Shown here piece after piece: positions 1-6,920 of a DNA stretch of 12,756 nt; within the stretch, counting starts at the first letter, position 1, and every line of letters starts with the position of its first letter. A model generated the notes under the pieces. It did no database searches and had not been told where the DNA came from. It saw only the letters and a program-made list of their open reading frames with translations. This stretch comes from Bacteroidaceae bacterium (GTDB lineage: Bacteria > Bacteroidota > Bacteroidia > Bacteroidales > Bacteroidaceae): assembly GCA_900768625.1 (NCBI GenBank), contig CAAGDO010000263.1, positions 1 to 12,756 of the forward strand, read 5' to 3'. Position numbers and translations under genes: made by a program.

Positions 1-25
1 AACCGTTAATACCTACTTTAATCAT
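1..25 (-). CDS. gap: Glyceraldehyde-3-phosphate dehydrogenase, N-terminal fragment (cut by window edge)
   Basis: Read on the minus strand from base 25, the codons give MIKVGING and then leave the window. This is the usual opening of type I glyceraldehyde-3-phosphate dehydrogenase (MxKVGINGFGRIGR), the first strand and start of the glycine-rich loop of the NAD-binding Rossmann fold. The enzyme oxidises glyceraldehyde-3-phosphate to 1,3-bisphosphoglycerate in cytoplasmic glycolysis. Only eight full codons are visible, so the call rests on this short motif and on the divergent mscL neighbour, an arrangement I recall from Bacteroides-type genomes. The gene is divergent from mscL, with 174 bp between the two starts. 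Confidence 0.72.
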
Positions 26-142
26 GATTTTTAAGTTATGAATTAACTATTAAGAGGTTAATATTCAGGGTTAATTACTCTCGTTGAGAAGGGAATGTGC
101 TTGAAATAGGCTTGGCCTTGCAGTTTCTCCCTTTTTCATCGG

Positions 143-150
143 CAAAATTA
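143..150 (-). promoter_or_regulatory. Putative -7 box of the gap promoter
   Basis: On the minus strand these bases read TAATTTTG, a full match to the Bacteroidetes -7 consensus TAnnTTTG. It would start transcription near base 136 and give gap a leader of about 110 nt. No TTTG lies at the expected 19-21 bp upstream; the nearest candidate is CTTG at 23 bp. The match is short in AT-rich DNA, so it is tentative. Confidence 0.35.
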
Positions 151-162
151 CAAATAACTTTT

Positions 163-170
163 TATTTTTG
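163..170 (+). promoter_or_regulatory. Putative -7 box of the mscL promoter
   Basis: TATTTTTG matches the Bacteroidetes -7 consensus TAnnTTTG and sits 29 bp before the mscL ATG, implying a leader of roughly 20 nt. No good TTTG -33 element is seen at the right spacing. It lies 12 bp from the oppositely directed gap box, so both promoters would be packed into the same short stretch. Confidence 0.4.
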
Positions 171-199
171 CGCCAAGTTTAATCATTAAATTTTCAAAA

Positions 200-622
200 A
201 TGGCTAAATCAAAGTTTATTCAGGAATTTAAGGACTTTGCCGTTAAGGGTAATGCCATAGATATGGCAGTCGGTGTGATTATCGGTGGAGCTTTTGGAAA
301 GATTGTTTCGTCGATTGTCAATGACTTGATTATGCCGCCCATTGGATGGATTATAGGTGGTGTGAATTTTACGGATCTCAAGCTGGAGCTTCCTGTCAAT
401 CCCTTGAGTGAGGGTACGGAGCCCGTCTGTGTGGCTTATGGTAATTTCCTGCAGACCTGCTTGGATTTCCTTATCGTTGCTTTCTGCGTTTTTATGTTGG
501 TGCGTTTGATCACGAAATTTTCACGCAAGAAGAAAGAGGATGCAAAGCCGGCTGCTCCTGCTGAGCCTTCGGAGGATGTAAGGTTGCTGCGTGAGATTCT
601 TGATGAATTGAAAAAACGTTAA
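200..622 (+). CDS. mscL: Large-conductance mechanosensitive channel MscL
   Basis: MscL is an inner-membrane homopentamer that opens a wide non-selective pore when membrane tension rises, releasing solutes during osmotic downshock. The 140-residue product is the usual family length. The N-terminal amphipathic helix (FKDFAVKGNAID, residues 10-21) leads into TM1 (about 20-45) with the conserved AVGVIIGGAFGKIVSS pore-lining segment and DLIMPP (42-47). A periplasmic loop (about 52-78) follows, then TM2 (about 80-106), a basic cluster RKKKED (109-114), an Ala/Pro-rich linker and a C-terminal helix RLLREILDELKKR that would form the cytoplasmic bundle. It has two cysteines, Cys77 near the end of the loop and Cys87 in TM2. 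The ATG at 200 fits because the family's first helix begins immediately. It is divergent from gap and convergent with prfC. Confidence 0.96.
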   Translation: MAKSKFIQEFKDFAVKGNAIDMAVGVIIGGAFGKIVSSIVNDLIMPPIGWIIGGVNFTDLKLELPVNPLSEGTEPVCVAYGNFLQTCLDFLIVAFCVFMLVRLITKFSRKKKEDAKPAAPAEPSEDVRLLREILDELKKR

Positions 623-651
623 CAGTATGAACTGTTGTGAGTAGACAAAGA

Positions 652-690
652 AACTCGTGATTTCGGCGGTTTGCCGAAAACACGAGTTCC
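652..690. terminator. Bidirectional hairpin terminator between mscL and prfC
   Basis: AACTCGTG (652-659) pairs with CACGAGTT (681-688). After one A/A mismatch the stem continues as TTTCGGC (661-667) with GCCGAAA (673-679), leaving a 5-nt loop GGTTT. On the plus strand CCTTTAT follows, and on the minus strand TTTCTTTG follows. It lies 30 bp past the mscL stop and about 80 bp past the prfC stop, so it can end both convergent transcripts. Confidence 0.82.
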
Positions 691-770
691 TTTATATGAT
701 GGAGTTATATCTGTATGTTTGTGTATGTTTGGATATACTCTCTAGGTGTTATTGGAATTTGAAGGCACGG

Positions 771-2339
771 TTAGAATTCACTGGTGAAGTGGAATTTGAT
801 GTGTTCGAAATCCTGTTGGGCCATTTGGAGTACATAACCTGAGTCTGCGAGGAAGACGTCGCGTCCCTCGCGGTCTTTTGCCATGTATTGGTATTTGCGC
901 TTCTTGAAGTTTTCAAGTTCTGCAGGATCATCACTTTCAATCCAGCATGCTTTGTAGAGGTGCACCGGTTCCCAACGGCATTTTGCATTGTACTCATTCT
1001 CCAGGCGGTATTGGATGACTTCAAACTGTAGTTGTCCAACAGTTCCGATAATCTTGCGTCCGTTGAATTGGTTGACAAAAAGCTGTGCGACACCTTCGTC
1101 CATGAGCTGTTCAATACCCTTGTTGAGCTGCTTTGTCTTCATCGGGTCGGCATTCTCAATATACTTGAACATCTCTGGCGAGAAAGAGGGAAGACCGCGG
1201 AAATGAAGCTGTTCTCCTTCTGTAAGTGTGTCGCCAATCTTGAAGATGCCATTGTCGGGAAGTCCGACGATATCTCCTGGCCATGCTTCGTCAATGGTGC
1301 TCTTGCGTTGCGCCATAAACTGGGTCGGTGAACTGAAACGTACTGTCTTGCCGTTTCTTACGTGAAGGTAGGGTTGGTTGCGTTGGAACTTACCTGAGCA
1401 TACTTTGCAGAAAGCGATACAAGAACGGTGGTTGGGGTCGATATTTGCCGTAATCTTGAAGATGAAGCCCGTGAACTTGGGTTCTTCGGGGTCTACCATT
1501 CGTTCTTCTGCCATGACGGGGCGGGGATTCGGTGCAATCTTGACGAAGCAGTCCAGCAATTCCTTCACACCGAAGTTGTTCAGTGCAGAGCCAAAGAACA
1601 CGGGGGCTACGTCAGCGTTGAGATAATCCTCATGGGAAAACTCAGGGTATACACCGTCAACGAGTTCGAGATCGTCACGCAGTTGTTTGGCATCGTTCTC
1701 TCCGACGTGCTTTTCAAGTTCCTCGCTGTTGATGTCAACAGCCACTTTTTCAGTGACTTTTTGTTTGTCGGCTGCGAAGAGGTTGAGTTGTTGTTCGAAA
1801 ATGTTGTATACGCCTTTGAATCGTGCGCCTTGGTTTATCGGCCAGGAAAGGGGGCGTACTTTGATTTGCAGTTCCTGTTCGAGTTCATCAAGAAGGTCGA
1901 ATGGATCCTTGCCTTCGCGGTCCATCTTGTTGATGAAGATGATGACAGGTGTTTTACGCATTCGGCAAACTGTCATGAGCTTGCGTGTTTGCGTCTCAAC
2001 ACCTTTGGCTGAGTCGACAACGATGATGGCGGAATCCACGGCAGTGAGCGTGCGGAATGTATCCTCGGCAAAATCCTGGTGACCCGGGGTGTCGAGGATG
2101 TTCACCTTATAGCCTTCATAGTCGAATTCCATCACAGAAGTTGTGACGGAGATTCCGCGCTGCTTTTCGATCTCCATCCAGTCGGAGGTGGCCGTCTTCT
2201 TGATTTTGTTGTTCTTGACGGCTCCTGCCACTTGGATCTGTCCACCGAAGAGGAGTAACTTTTCGGTCAGAGTCGTCTTACCAGCGTCCGGATGAGAAAT
2301 GATGGCGAAGGTTCGCCTGCGTTCGATTTCTGTATTCAT
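771..2339 (-). CDS. prfC: Peptide chain release factor 3 (RF3)
   Basis: RF3 is a ribosome-bound translational GTPase that speeds removal of RF1/RF2 after peptide release. The 522-residue protein is close to the E. coli length of 529. The G domain is intact: G1 HPDAGKTT (16-23), switch I RGISVTTS (61-68), G3 DTPGH (83-87) and G4 NKMD (137-140). The RF3-type downstream beta-barrel and C-terminal domains follow, including the PEMFKYIENADPMKTKQLNKG region and GTVGQLQFEV. RF3 rather than EF-G is indicated by the RRRTFAIISHPDAGKTTLTEK start and the length. It is the last gene of the leftward run, 51 bp after rfbD, and transcription would end at the hairpin near 652-690. Long antisense frames over this gene have no recognisable features. 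Confidence 0.97.
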   Translation of the reverse strand: MNTEIERRRTFAIISHPDAGKTTLTEKLLLFGGQIQVAGAVKNNKIKKTATSDWMEIEKQRGISVTTSVMEFDYEGYKVNILDTPGHQDFAEDTFRTLTAVDSAIIVVDSAKGVETQTRKLMTVCRMRKTPVIIFINKMDREGKDPFDLLDELEQELQIKVRPLSWPINQGARFKGVYNIFEQQLNLFAADKQKVTEKVAVDINSEELEKHVGENDAKQLRDDLELVDGVYPEFSHEDYLNADVAPVFFGSALNNFGVKELLDCFVKIAPNPRPVMAEERMVDPEEPKFTGFIFKITANIDPNHRSCIAFCKVCSGKFQRNQPYLHVRNGKTVRFSSPTQFMAQRKSTIDEAWPGDIVGLPDNGIFKIGDTLTEGEQLHFRGLPSFSPEMFKYIENADPMKTKQLNKGIEQLMDEGVAQLFVNQFNGRKIIGTVGQLQFEVIQYRLENEYNAKCRWEPVHLYKACWIESDDPAELENFKKRKYQYMAKDREGRDVFLADSGYVLQMAQQDFEHIKFHFTSEF

Positions 2340-2390
2340 TAATAGGTGATGGTGATGTCAGTTTAGAATTATTGGGGTGTTCTAAGTGGA

Positions 2391-3242
2391 TTAAAGCTCC
2401 TTGATGCAGTCTTTGAGTGCATCTTCCCACCAACGGATTTCAACTCCATATGTGTTGGCGATTTTCGATTTGTCGAGCACAGAATAGTGGGGACGGCGAG
2501 CTGGAGTGGGGTAGTCGGAAGTGTGGATGGGGCTAACGTGGCATGAGTTGATTCCTGCGAAGCGGTGGATGGCTCGGGTGAAATCGTACCATGAGCAAAC
2601 GCCCTGATTGGTGAAATGGTAAACTCCGGGTACAATGCCGTGTTCGATGGCTGTGAGAATTACAGAAGCTAAGTCTCGGGCATAGGTTGGTGTTCCAATT
2701 TGGTCGGCCACGACTCCCAGTTCAGTACGTTCTTTGCCTAGTCGAATCATCGTTTTCACGAAGTTTGCGCCAAAGGATGAGTATAGCCAAGCTGTGCGGA
2801 TAACCATCGAGCCAGGGCAAGTACGGATGACGCTCTCTTCTCCTGCAAGTTTGGTTCGTCCGTAGACCGACTGAGGATTTGCCGCGCATGTTTCCGTATA
2901 AGGTGTGTGGGATGTTCCGTCGAACACGTAGTCCGTGGAAACTTGAATCATTGTGCCTCCAACGGATGCAACGGCTTCGGCCAGATAGCCAGGGGCGATG
3001 TGGTTGAGCAGGTCGCAAAGTTCTAGTTGTTCTTCAGCTTTGTCAACGGCAGTGAATGCCGCACAATTGACCACCACACTGATGGCGTGCTTCTCAATGA
3101 AGGCGTACACCTCTTTGCGGTTGGTGATGTCAAGTTCCTCCTTGTCTGTGAAGTGGAAATTGAATTGGCTGTATTTGGGTGCTAGTTGCTGGAGCTCGTT
3201 TCCGAGTTGTCCTTTGCATCCAGTCACAAGAATCTGTTTCAT
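2391..3242 (-). CDS. rfbD: dTDP-4-dehydrorhamnose reductase (RmlD/RfbD)
   Basis: This cytoplasmic NAD(P)H-dependent enzyme makes dTDP-L-rhamnose, the last step of the RmlABCD route to surface polysaccharide precursors. The 283-residue protein is an extended short-chain dehydrogenase: a Rossmann loop VTGCKGQLGNEL (6-17), STDYVFDG (102-109), and the catalytic Tyr-x3-Lys pair in SVYGRTKLAGEE (Tyr127, Lys131), then the RmlD-typical RTAWLYSSFGANFVKTM and GTPTYARDLA. I place the start at 3242, where MKQILVTG begins the first beta strand. An upstream in-frame ATG at 3302 would add 20 residues unlike the family and would overlap the end of the DUF4924 gene. The rmlA, rmlB and rmlC genes are not next to it. 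It lies 56 bp after the DUF4924 gene and 51 bp before prfC, so cotranscription is likely. Confidence 0.93.
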   Translation of the reverse strand: MKQILVTGCKGQLGNELQQLAPKYSQFNFHFTDKEELDITNRKEVYAFIEKHAISVVVNCAAFTAVDKAEEQLELCDLLNHIAPGYLAEAVASVGGTMIQVSTDYVFDGTSHTPYTETCAANPQSVYGRTKLAGEESVIRTCPGSMVIRTAWLYSSFGANFVKTMIRLGKERTELGVVADQIGTPTYARDLASVILTAIEHGIVPGVYHFTNQGVCSWYDFTRAIHRFAGINSCHVSPIHTSDYPTPARRPHYSVLDKSKIANTYGVEIRWWEDALKDCIKEL

Positions 3243-3298
3243 TTTTTGGGGTAAAAAGATGATTCCTCTTTTGTGTAGGATCTTTCCGTTGGAGGAAA

Positions 3299-3844
3299 TC
3301 AAAATTCTATGGGTTCTTTTTTGTCAGCGAAATAATAGTCGGAGAGTTGTCCGAGGAAAGCTGAAATGTCGTGAGCAGCTTGAGTTGTTCCTTCGCTAAT
3401 CGGTTTATGCTGTAGACGAAGCATCATGACGCCGTAGAGCGTGTCAAAGCAAGTCTCCAGTTCGCCTTGTTGTTCGCTTCCTCCGAATTTTTGCCGAAGT
3501 TCCACAATGTAGGGAAGTACTTTGAAGTACATTTGTTTATAATATGGGAACTTTTGCGATTCGAGCAGTTGGTGGTTAAGTTCCACAAGCTGCTGAAGAA
3601 TGTTTTTGCAAATCTGTGTGTGTCCTTTTTCTTTAACTCCTTCGCTAATCATCATGTTGCAGATGTTGTCGTACCATTTTTCTGTCTGCGCTCTTTGTTC
3701 GGGCGTGAGTTGGAATTGGCTGACGTAATCTTTGGCTATTCGCTCGGAATTGAACTGGAAGGCACGGATGAGGTCTTCAACCTGCCACATATAGAGCAGA
3801 TATTCAGCACGGTTTGTATTTTTGAGTCTATCAGCAATAATCAT
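3299..3844 (-). CDS. DUF4924 family protein, function unknown
   Basis: The 181-residue soluble protein has no signal peptide or membrane segment. I recognise it as the Bacteroidetes-specific DUF4924 type from its opening (MIIADRLKNTNRAEYLLYMW) and overall pattern. It appears almost entirely helical and rich in Gln, Glu, Leu and Tyr. There are no nucleotide-binding or metal-binding motifs that I can name. Cysteines are few (in NICNMM, QICKNI and LETCFD) and not arranged as a metal site. The middle region (residues about 80-130, LQQLVELNHQLLESQKFPYYKQMYFKVLPYIVELR) has amphipathic helices suited to protein contacts. The gene lies 43 bp after the LysE-type gene and 56 bp before rfbD, in the same direction, so it is probably part of one operon with prfC. 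Function cannot be inferred beyond that context. Confidence 0.85.
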   Translation of the reverse strand: MIIADRLKNTNRAEYLLYMWQVEDLIRAFQFNSERIAKDYVSQFQLTPEQRAQTEKWYDNICNMMISEGVKEKGHTQICKNILQQLVELNHQLLESQKFPYYKQMYFKVLPYIVELRQKFGGSEQQGELETCFDTLYGVMMLRLQHKPISEGTTQAAHDISAFLGQLSDYYFADKKEPIEF

Positions 3845-3887
3845 TGTGTGAGGCGAGTGTGGGTGACGAAGTGGTTTGTAGCTCTTT

Positions 3888-4556
3888 TTAATAAAGCGAT
3901 AGGTTGAGCAATGTCATCAAGGCATAAATGATGGATGCCGCCAGTACGACCGAGCCGATTGTGTGGTTGAGGCGCATGATGCCCCTTACTCCGAAATTGC
4001 TTCTCATCTTGTTGATGACGTAGGTGAGCCCAAGCCACCAAAGCATTGCACCCGTAACGATGGACAAGTAGCCCAGACATTGTCCGAACCAGTTGCCTGG
4101 GATGACAAACGTCAGCATGTTGAAGAGGGCGATGAAAAGGAAAATGATAAGGGGGTTCGAAAGCGTGACGAGAAAAGCCGTGGTGAAATTATGCACCAAA
4201 GTGCCTTTGCTGTTGGAAACGGGACGGAAGCTTTTCCTTGGATCAGTCTTGAACATATAGATGCCGAAGATGAAGAGCATGACGCTTCCGAGGAGTTTGA
4301 GCCAGAAAACGTTGTCCTTGTTGTCGATGAAATCCATGACGAACGACATTCCGAGTCCGGTCATCAACGCATAGATGATGTCGCTCAGTGCAGCTCCTGC
4401 GCCAGTCACGATTCCGTAGTTGCGCCCCTTTTGTATGGTTCGTTGGATGCACAGGACACCGACAGGTCCCATTGGTGCAGAAGCTATGATGCCAACCAAT
4501 AATCCCTTCAGGATGAGTAAGATAGGGCTTGCAAATTCTGCAAATATATTGTTCAT
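3888..4556 (-). CDS. LysE/RhtB-family amino acid exporter (membrane protein)
   Basis: The 222-residue product is a polytopic inner-membrane protein with about six hydrophobic segments (about 12-36, 47-70, 84-102, 122-149, 159-182, 198-218), as in LysE/RhtB exporters. The family hallmark near the end of TM1 is present as SAPMGPVGVLCIQRTIQKGRN (about 26-46), and SNPLIIFLFIALF (133-145) matches the second conserved segment. Family members export amino acids such as lysine, arginine, threonine or homoserine lactone, but the substrate cannot be told from sequence. I chose the ATG at 4556 because MNNIFAEF leads straight into TM1. The in-frame ATG at 4613 would add 19 polar residues and lies upstream of a good promoter box, so its codon would not be transcribed from that promoter. 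It is the first gene of the leftward operon. Confidence 0.9.
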   Translation of the reverse strand: MNNIFAEFASPILLILKGLLVGIIASAPMGPVGVLCIQRTIQKGRNYGIVTGAGAALSDIIYALMTGLGMSFVMDFIDNKDNVFWLKLLGSVMLFIFGIYMFKTDPRKSFRPVSNSKGTLVHNFTTAFLVTLSNPLIIFLFIALFNMLTFVIPGNWFGQCLGYLSIVTGAMLWWLGLTYVINKMRSNFGVRGIMRLNHTIGSVVLAASIIYALMTLLNLSLY

Positions 4557-4582
4557 GATGGTTTGTTTCGAGTTTACCGAAG

Positions 4583-4614
4583 CAAAGTTAGTAGATTTTG
4601 GGCGAAGTGCCAAA
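4583..4614 (-). promoter_or_regulatory. Bacteroidetes-type promoter for the LysE-DUF4924-rfbD-prfC operon
   Basis: On the minus strand TTTG (4614-4611), a 20-bp spacer and TAACTTTG (4590-4583) match both the -33 and -7 elements of the Bacteroidetes housekeeping promoter at its normal spacing of 19-21 bp. Transcription would begin near 4576, about 20 nt before the ATG at 4556. This is the best-formed promoter in the window. Confidence 0.72.
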
Positions 4615-4865
4615 TTTTCATTGAGTAAATGGGTTTATAAGGGGAGAGTTGTGGCTGATTCAGGTGTCCATTACGAATGGAAAGATGTCATGTATCAGTC
4701 ATCGTAAAACGACGGTAGAAGGTGGTGAAGTTTTTTTCAAAAGTAAAGGACAAATTCGGATTTGCAGCTCTTGGGATGAATACCCGGACAGATGGTCTGA
4801 CGCGTGATTTTAATTGTGTTGGTAAAAAAATGTCATCATACGCATTCTCTCCCCATATTTTTTTG
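4615..4865. other. Intergenic control region between divergent operons, no gene seen
   Basis: No credible gene lies here. Open frames on the minus strand (4969 to 4688 and 5001 to 4810) run across the purF start and show no family features. A minus-strand TACTTTTG (4745-4738) resembles a second -7 box but lacks a spaced TTTG. TTACGA (4671-4676) and TCGTAA (4702-4707) form a weak inverted repeat with a loop of 25 nt, and CAGA/TCTG around 4788-4798 could form a small hairpin. I see no purine riboswitch or other known leader. Confidence 0.5.
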
Positions 4866-4900
4866 TACTTTTGCACGGTAATAGGCATTGCATAGACTTG
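4866..4900 (+). promoter_or_regulatory. Putative promoter of the purF-like/carAB operon
   Basis: Two readings are possible. TACTTTTG (4866-4873) is a full match to the -7 consensus TAnnTTTG but has no TTTG at 19-21 bp upstream. Alternatively the TTTG of that box (4870-4873) serves as the -33 element, followed after 19 bp by TAGACTTG (4893-4900), which has one mismatch to the -7 box. The implied leaders are about 72 and 45 nt respectively. Confidence 0.45.
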
Positions 4901-4951
4901 TTGAGTGGATGTGATGTTGTTTTTTGAACCACATATTGATACAAGAACAGT

Positions 4952-6847
4952 ATGGAACCTCTGAAGCATGAATGTGGCGTCGCCATGGTGCGATTGCTCA
5001 AGCCGCTAAGTTATTACGAAGAAAAGTATGGTACGTGGATGTACGGGCTTAACAAACTCTATCTGTTGATGGAGAAGCAGCACAATCGCGGACAAGAAGG
5101 CGCTGGCTTAGCTTGCGTCAAGATGGCGGCGGCTCCTGGCGAGGAGTTCATGTTTCGCGAAAGAGGCCTTGGTGGTGGTGCCATTCAGGACATTTTTGCC
5201 AAGGTTCAACAAAATTTTATCAGCTATTCATCCGAGCAATTGCATGACGCGGACTTTGCGGCCCGCCAAGTGCCCTTTGCCGGTGAAATCTATATGGGCC
5301 ACCTCCGGTATTCAACCACCGGCAAGAGTGGCCTTTCGTATGTCCATCCTTTTATGCGCCGCAATAACTGGCGTGCCAAGAATCTTTGCATCTGTGCGAA
5401 TTTCAATATGACCAATGTTCCGGAAATCTTCGATACGATTGCCGTTCAAGGTCAGCATCCCCGCATGGTTTCCGATACATACATTCTGCTTGAGCAGTTA
5501 GGCCATCGTCTTGACCGTGAAAGCGAGCGTTGCTTTGTTGAAGCAAAAAACAAAGGACTGGAAGGACTTGATATCACGCATTACATTGAGGATCACATTC
5601 AAGTGGGCAATGCCTTACGTATGGCAGCTCCCGTATGGGATGGCGGTTATGTGCTTTGCGGCGTGACAGGGTCAGGTGAAGCCTTTACCCTTCGCGATCC
5701 ATGGGGAATTCGTCCTGCCTTCTGGTATCAGGATGATGAAATCCTAGTGGTAGCTTCAGAGCGCCCTGTCATTCAGACGACTCTTGATGTCGAAGCAGAT
5801 GTTGTCAACGAGTTGAAGCCAGGGCAAGGACTCTTTGTCAACAAAGATGGAATCATTCATACAGAGCAAGTACTTGCCCCCAAGAACTTTGCTGCCTGTT
5901 CCTTTGAAAGAGTCTATTTCAGCAGAGGTTCCGATGTCGATATCTACCGTGAGCGAAAAGAGTTGGGACGTACGCTTGTCGCTCCGATTCTTAAGGCTGT
6001 CAATCAAGAACTTGACAACACGGTGCTCTCCTATATTCCCAATACGGCAGAAGCAGCCTACTATGGACTGCTTCAGGGATTCAATGAATACCTCAACGAG
6101 CAGAAGACTCAGGAGATCATCAGTCTCGGTTCTCAGATCACCCCCGATGAAGTTAATCGTATCCTTTCGCGTCGCATTCGTGCAGAGAAGGTGGCATGGA
6201 AGGATATCAAGATGCGCACTTTCATTGCAGAAGGAAATTCCCGTAACGATCTTGCAGCCCATGTCTACGACATCACATACGGCTCGGTTCGTCCGGGTGA
6301 GGATAATCTCGTGGTGATTGATGACAGCATTGTGCGCGGCACTACGCTTCGTGAGAGCATTATCCGCATCATGGACCGTCTTCATCCTCGCCGCATTGTG
6401 GTTGTCAGCTCTTCGCCTCAGGTGCGCTATCCTGACTATTATGGCATCGATATGGCCCATATGGAGGAATTCATTGCCTTCCGAGCTGCTATAGCCCTTC
6501 ATCGTGATCGTGGTACAACCGCGATTCTGTCGGATATCTACAGTCGCTGTAAAAAGCAGCAGGACTGGCCGAAAGAGAAAGTGGTCAACTACGTGAAGGA
6601 AATCTACGCTCCCTTCACCGATGAAGAAATCTCAATCAAAATGGCAGAAATGCTTCGCCCTGAAGGAGTCAAGACAGAAATCCATATCGTATTCCAGAGT
6701 CTCGAAGGGTTGCATCAAGCTTGCCCCAACAGTCCTGGTGATTGGTATTTCTCCGGTGACTATCCCACACCCGGTGGAGTGAAGCGAGTGAACGAAGCTT
6801 TCATCGACTACTATGAGAAAGCCTTCGGTGCAAAAGAAGGAGCGTAA
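4952..6847 (+). CDS. purF: Amidophosphoribosyltransferase-type protein (PurF family, long divergent form)
   Basis: PurF converts glutamine and PRPP to phosphoribosylamine, the first purine step. The N-terminal Ntn-hydrolase glutaminase domain (about 8-310) starts at Cys8 after a seven-residue leader MEPLKHE that would need cleavage, like the B. subtilis propeptide. It keeps NRGQEGAG (45-52), HLRYSTTG (117-124), SDT (174-176) and RDPWGIRP (248-255). The phosphoribosyltransferase domain follows CSFERVYFSRG (316-326) and has an intact PRPP loop VVIDDSIVRGTT (454-465), then VRYPDYYGIDM and a C-terminal SGDYPT. At 631 residues it is 120-160 longer than usual. Extra sequence lies between IPNTAEAA (362-369) and RTFI (422-425), and at about 516-572. 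The usual oxyanion-loop motif HNGN reads ANFN (149-152), and the YVGRTFI motif is degraded to KMRTFI. No complete iron-sulfur cysteine set is evident. The same product type sits beside carAB in other Bacteroidetes as I recall. A short canonical PurF could exist elsewhere in the genome, so the exact role is less certain than the family. The carA start is 73 bp downstream. Confidence 0.88.
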   Translation: MEPLKHECGVAMVRLLKPLSYYEEKYGTWMYGLNKLYLLMEKQHNRGQEGAGLACVKMAAAPGEEFMFRERGLGGGAIQDIFAKVQQNFISYSSEQLHDADFAARQVPFAGEIYMGHLRYSTTGKSGLSYVHPFMRRNNWRAKNLCICANFNMTNVPEIFDTIAVQGQHPRMVSDTYILLEQLGHRLDRESERCFVEAKNKGLEGLDITHYIEDHIQVGNALRMAAPVWDGGYVLCGVTGSGEAFTLRDPWGIRPAFWYQDDEILVVASERPVIQTTLDVEADVVNELKPGQGLFVNKDGIIHTEQVLAPKNFAACSFERVYFSRGSDVDIYRERKELGRTLVAPILKAVNQELDNTVLSYIPNTAEAAYYGLLQGFNEYLNEQKTQEIISLGSQITPDEVNRILSRRIRAEKVAWKDIKMRTFIAEGNSRNDLAAHVYDITYGSVRPGEDNLVVIDDSIVRGTTLRESIIRIMDRLHPRRIVVVSSSPQVRYPDYYGIDMAHMEEFIAFRAAIALHRDRGTTAILSDIYSRCKKQQDWPKEKVVNYVKEIYAPFTDEEISIKMAEMLRPEGVKTEIHIVFQSLEGLHQACPNSPGDWYFSGDYPTPGGVKRVNEAFIDYYEKAFGAKEGA

Positions 6848-6920
6848 AGGAAAACTCTCACATTTGAATTTACCTCGAAACAAAATAATTAAAAGTAACC
6901 TTATACACATCATACATTCA

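Noticed and set aside
657..842. Plus-strand open frame of 61 codons after mscL
   Set aside because: It starts inside the terminator hairpin and runs into the antisense of prfC. No motif or start signal supports it.
1428..2012. 194-codon frame antisense to prfC
   Set aside because: prfC is an unmistakable full-length gene on the other strand, and the antisense product has no recognisable domain.
3243..3302. Upstream ATG at 3302 extending rfbD by 20 residues
   Set aside because: It overlaps the end of the DUF4924 gene and precedes the Rossmann strand with unrelated sequence.
4671..4707. Inverted repeat TTACGA / TCGTAA as a possible operator or riboswitch stem
   Set aside because: It has only six pairs with a 25-nt loop in AT-rich DNA, so it is likely chance; no known purine riboswitch core is visible.
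4688..4969. Minus-strand open frame of 93 codons in the purF upstream region
   Set aside because: It overlaps the purF start and the likely purF promoter, has no family features, and its composition looks like translated intergenic DNA.
5756..6502. 248-codon frame antisense to purF
   Set aside because: Long antisense frames are expected from codon bias. The sense strand encodes conserved PurF motifs throughout.
6813..6920. Upstream in-frame ATG extending carA by 36 residues
   Set aside because: It would overlap the end of purF and add a basic leader unlike CarA; MRNVTLIL at 6921 matches the family start.
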